From: Nostoc sp. TCL240-02
GTDB lineage: Bacteria > Cyanobacteriota > Cyanobacteriia > Cyanobacteriales > Nostocaceae
DNA length: 64,000 bases
Direction: 5' to 3'
Assembly: GCF_013343235.1 (NCBI RefSeq)
Contig: NZ_CP040094.1
Span: forward strand, 682,501-746,500
Below, one piece after another: positions 63,772-64,000 of the stretch (within the stretch, counting starts at the first letter, position 1; every line of letters starts with the position of its first letter). Made by a program: the position numbers and the translations under genes. Under the pieces are notes generated by a model. That model did no database searches. It worked only from the letters and a program-made list of their open reading frames with translations, and had not been told where the DNA came from.

Positions 63772-64000
63772 TTATTTAAGTTTGGAAATAATCTTTTGTA
63801 GATTTTTCGGTCGATAGTCTTTGCGATTTTTCAAACGGTTAATTGTGCTTTCATGAAGGTCTTCAATGACATCGCTAACCTCACGAAACTTGATTCCTGC
63901 TAATTTAAAGAATCCAGCATCGTTTTTAAAGTTACATTCATAATTGGGGTTAATACCTGTAGGAATCACGCTTGTATCGAAGTCAAGCCCCAATTGCATC
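63772..64000 (-). CDS. C-terminal part of a protein of unknown function (cut by the window edge)
   Basis: At least 75 codons are visible, entering from the right edge; the real start is outside. The end is basic and helical (ESTINRLKNRKDYRPKNLQKIISKLK). A segment VIPTGINPNYECNFKNDAGFF precedes it. I do not recognise the family. It ends 83 bp before the dioxygenase start on the same strand, so it may be the first gene of the oxylipin operon, for example a lipase supplying free fatty acid; that is only a guess from position. Confidence 0.5.
   Translation of the reverse strand, partial: MQLGLDFDTSVIPTGINPNYECNFKNDAGFFKLAGIKFREVSDVIEDLHESTINRLKNRKDYRPKNLQKIISKLK

Overview
The window is chromosomal DNA of a filamentous, Nostoc-like cyanobacterium. 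The evidence is a cyanobacterial rrn operon with tRNA-Ile and tRNA-Ala in its spacer, a psbA gene for photosystem II D1, ycf23, a pentapeptide-repeat protein, PRC-barrel/DUF2382 (AvaK-type) proteins, dense GCGATCGC (HIP1) octamers, and the heptamer, C/T-rich and palindromic repeats typical of Nostoc intergenic DNA. The gene pair at the right edge matches the linoleate 10S-dioxygenase/hydroperoxide lyase pair known from Nostoc punctiforme. The exact species cannot be read from the sequence.

Layout. 1-3.2 kb: reverse-strand rrn operon (16S, tRNA-Ile, tRNA-Ala, 5' part of 23S) with a near-consensus promoter. 3.3-10.4 kb: housekeeping genes (nadC, hisS, a Tex/ferredoxin pair) and small envelope proteins. 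10.4-12.6 kb: a gene-poor stretch. 12.6-15.6 kb: two SMR-type small transporters, an FAD oxidoreductase and a DPM1-like glycosyltransferase, resembling a polyprenyl-phosphate-sugar synthesis and flipping module. 15.6-16.1 kb: strong hairpins and a MITE-like element. 16.1-24.4 kb: tldD/tldE, a pentapeptide protein, a FetB-like permease, a DegT aminotransferase, ycf23 and a methyltransferase. 24.4-28.5 kb: a Uma2 gene with a disrupted start, a STAND NTPase with TPRs, and two small membrane proteins. 28.6-30.9 kb: a SPOR-like protein and mnmA. 31.2-34.5 kb: an accessory island with a DUF262-HEPN fusion, an orphan ParD-type antitoxin beside toxin and Uma2 remnants, and another Uma2 gene. 34.6-38.1 kb: sulfate adenylyltransferase and a caspase-like protein lacking both catalytic residues. 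38.5-42.7 kb: three DUF2382 stress-type proteins and a KirBac-type potassium channel. 43.1-53.1 kb: psbA, an MBOAT/DUF1574 acyl-transfer pair, and ppc. 53.3-60.5 kb: small unknowns, a secreted phosphoesterase, an aldo/keto reductase, a minisatellite and dxs. 60.8-64 kb: the oxylipin pair and a truncated third gene.

The strongest candidates for something new are the DUF262-HEPN protein (a likely single-gene defence nuclease) and the SMR/SMR/FAD/GT2 cluster. A second theme is repeat invasion of genes: at least four coding sequences (ppc, the caspase-like gene, the STAND gene, and the third DUF2382 gene) carry copies of repeats that are otherwise intergenic in this window, and all four remain in frame. 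All functional calls come from reading motifs; no database search was run.
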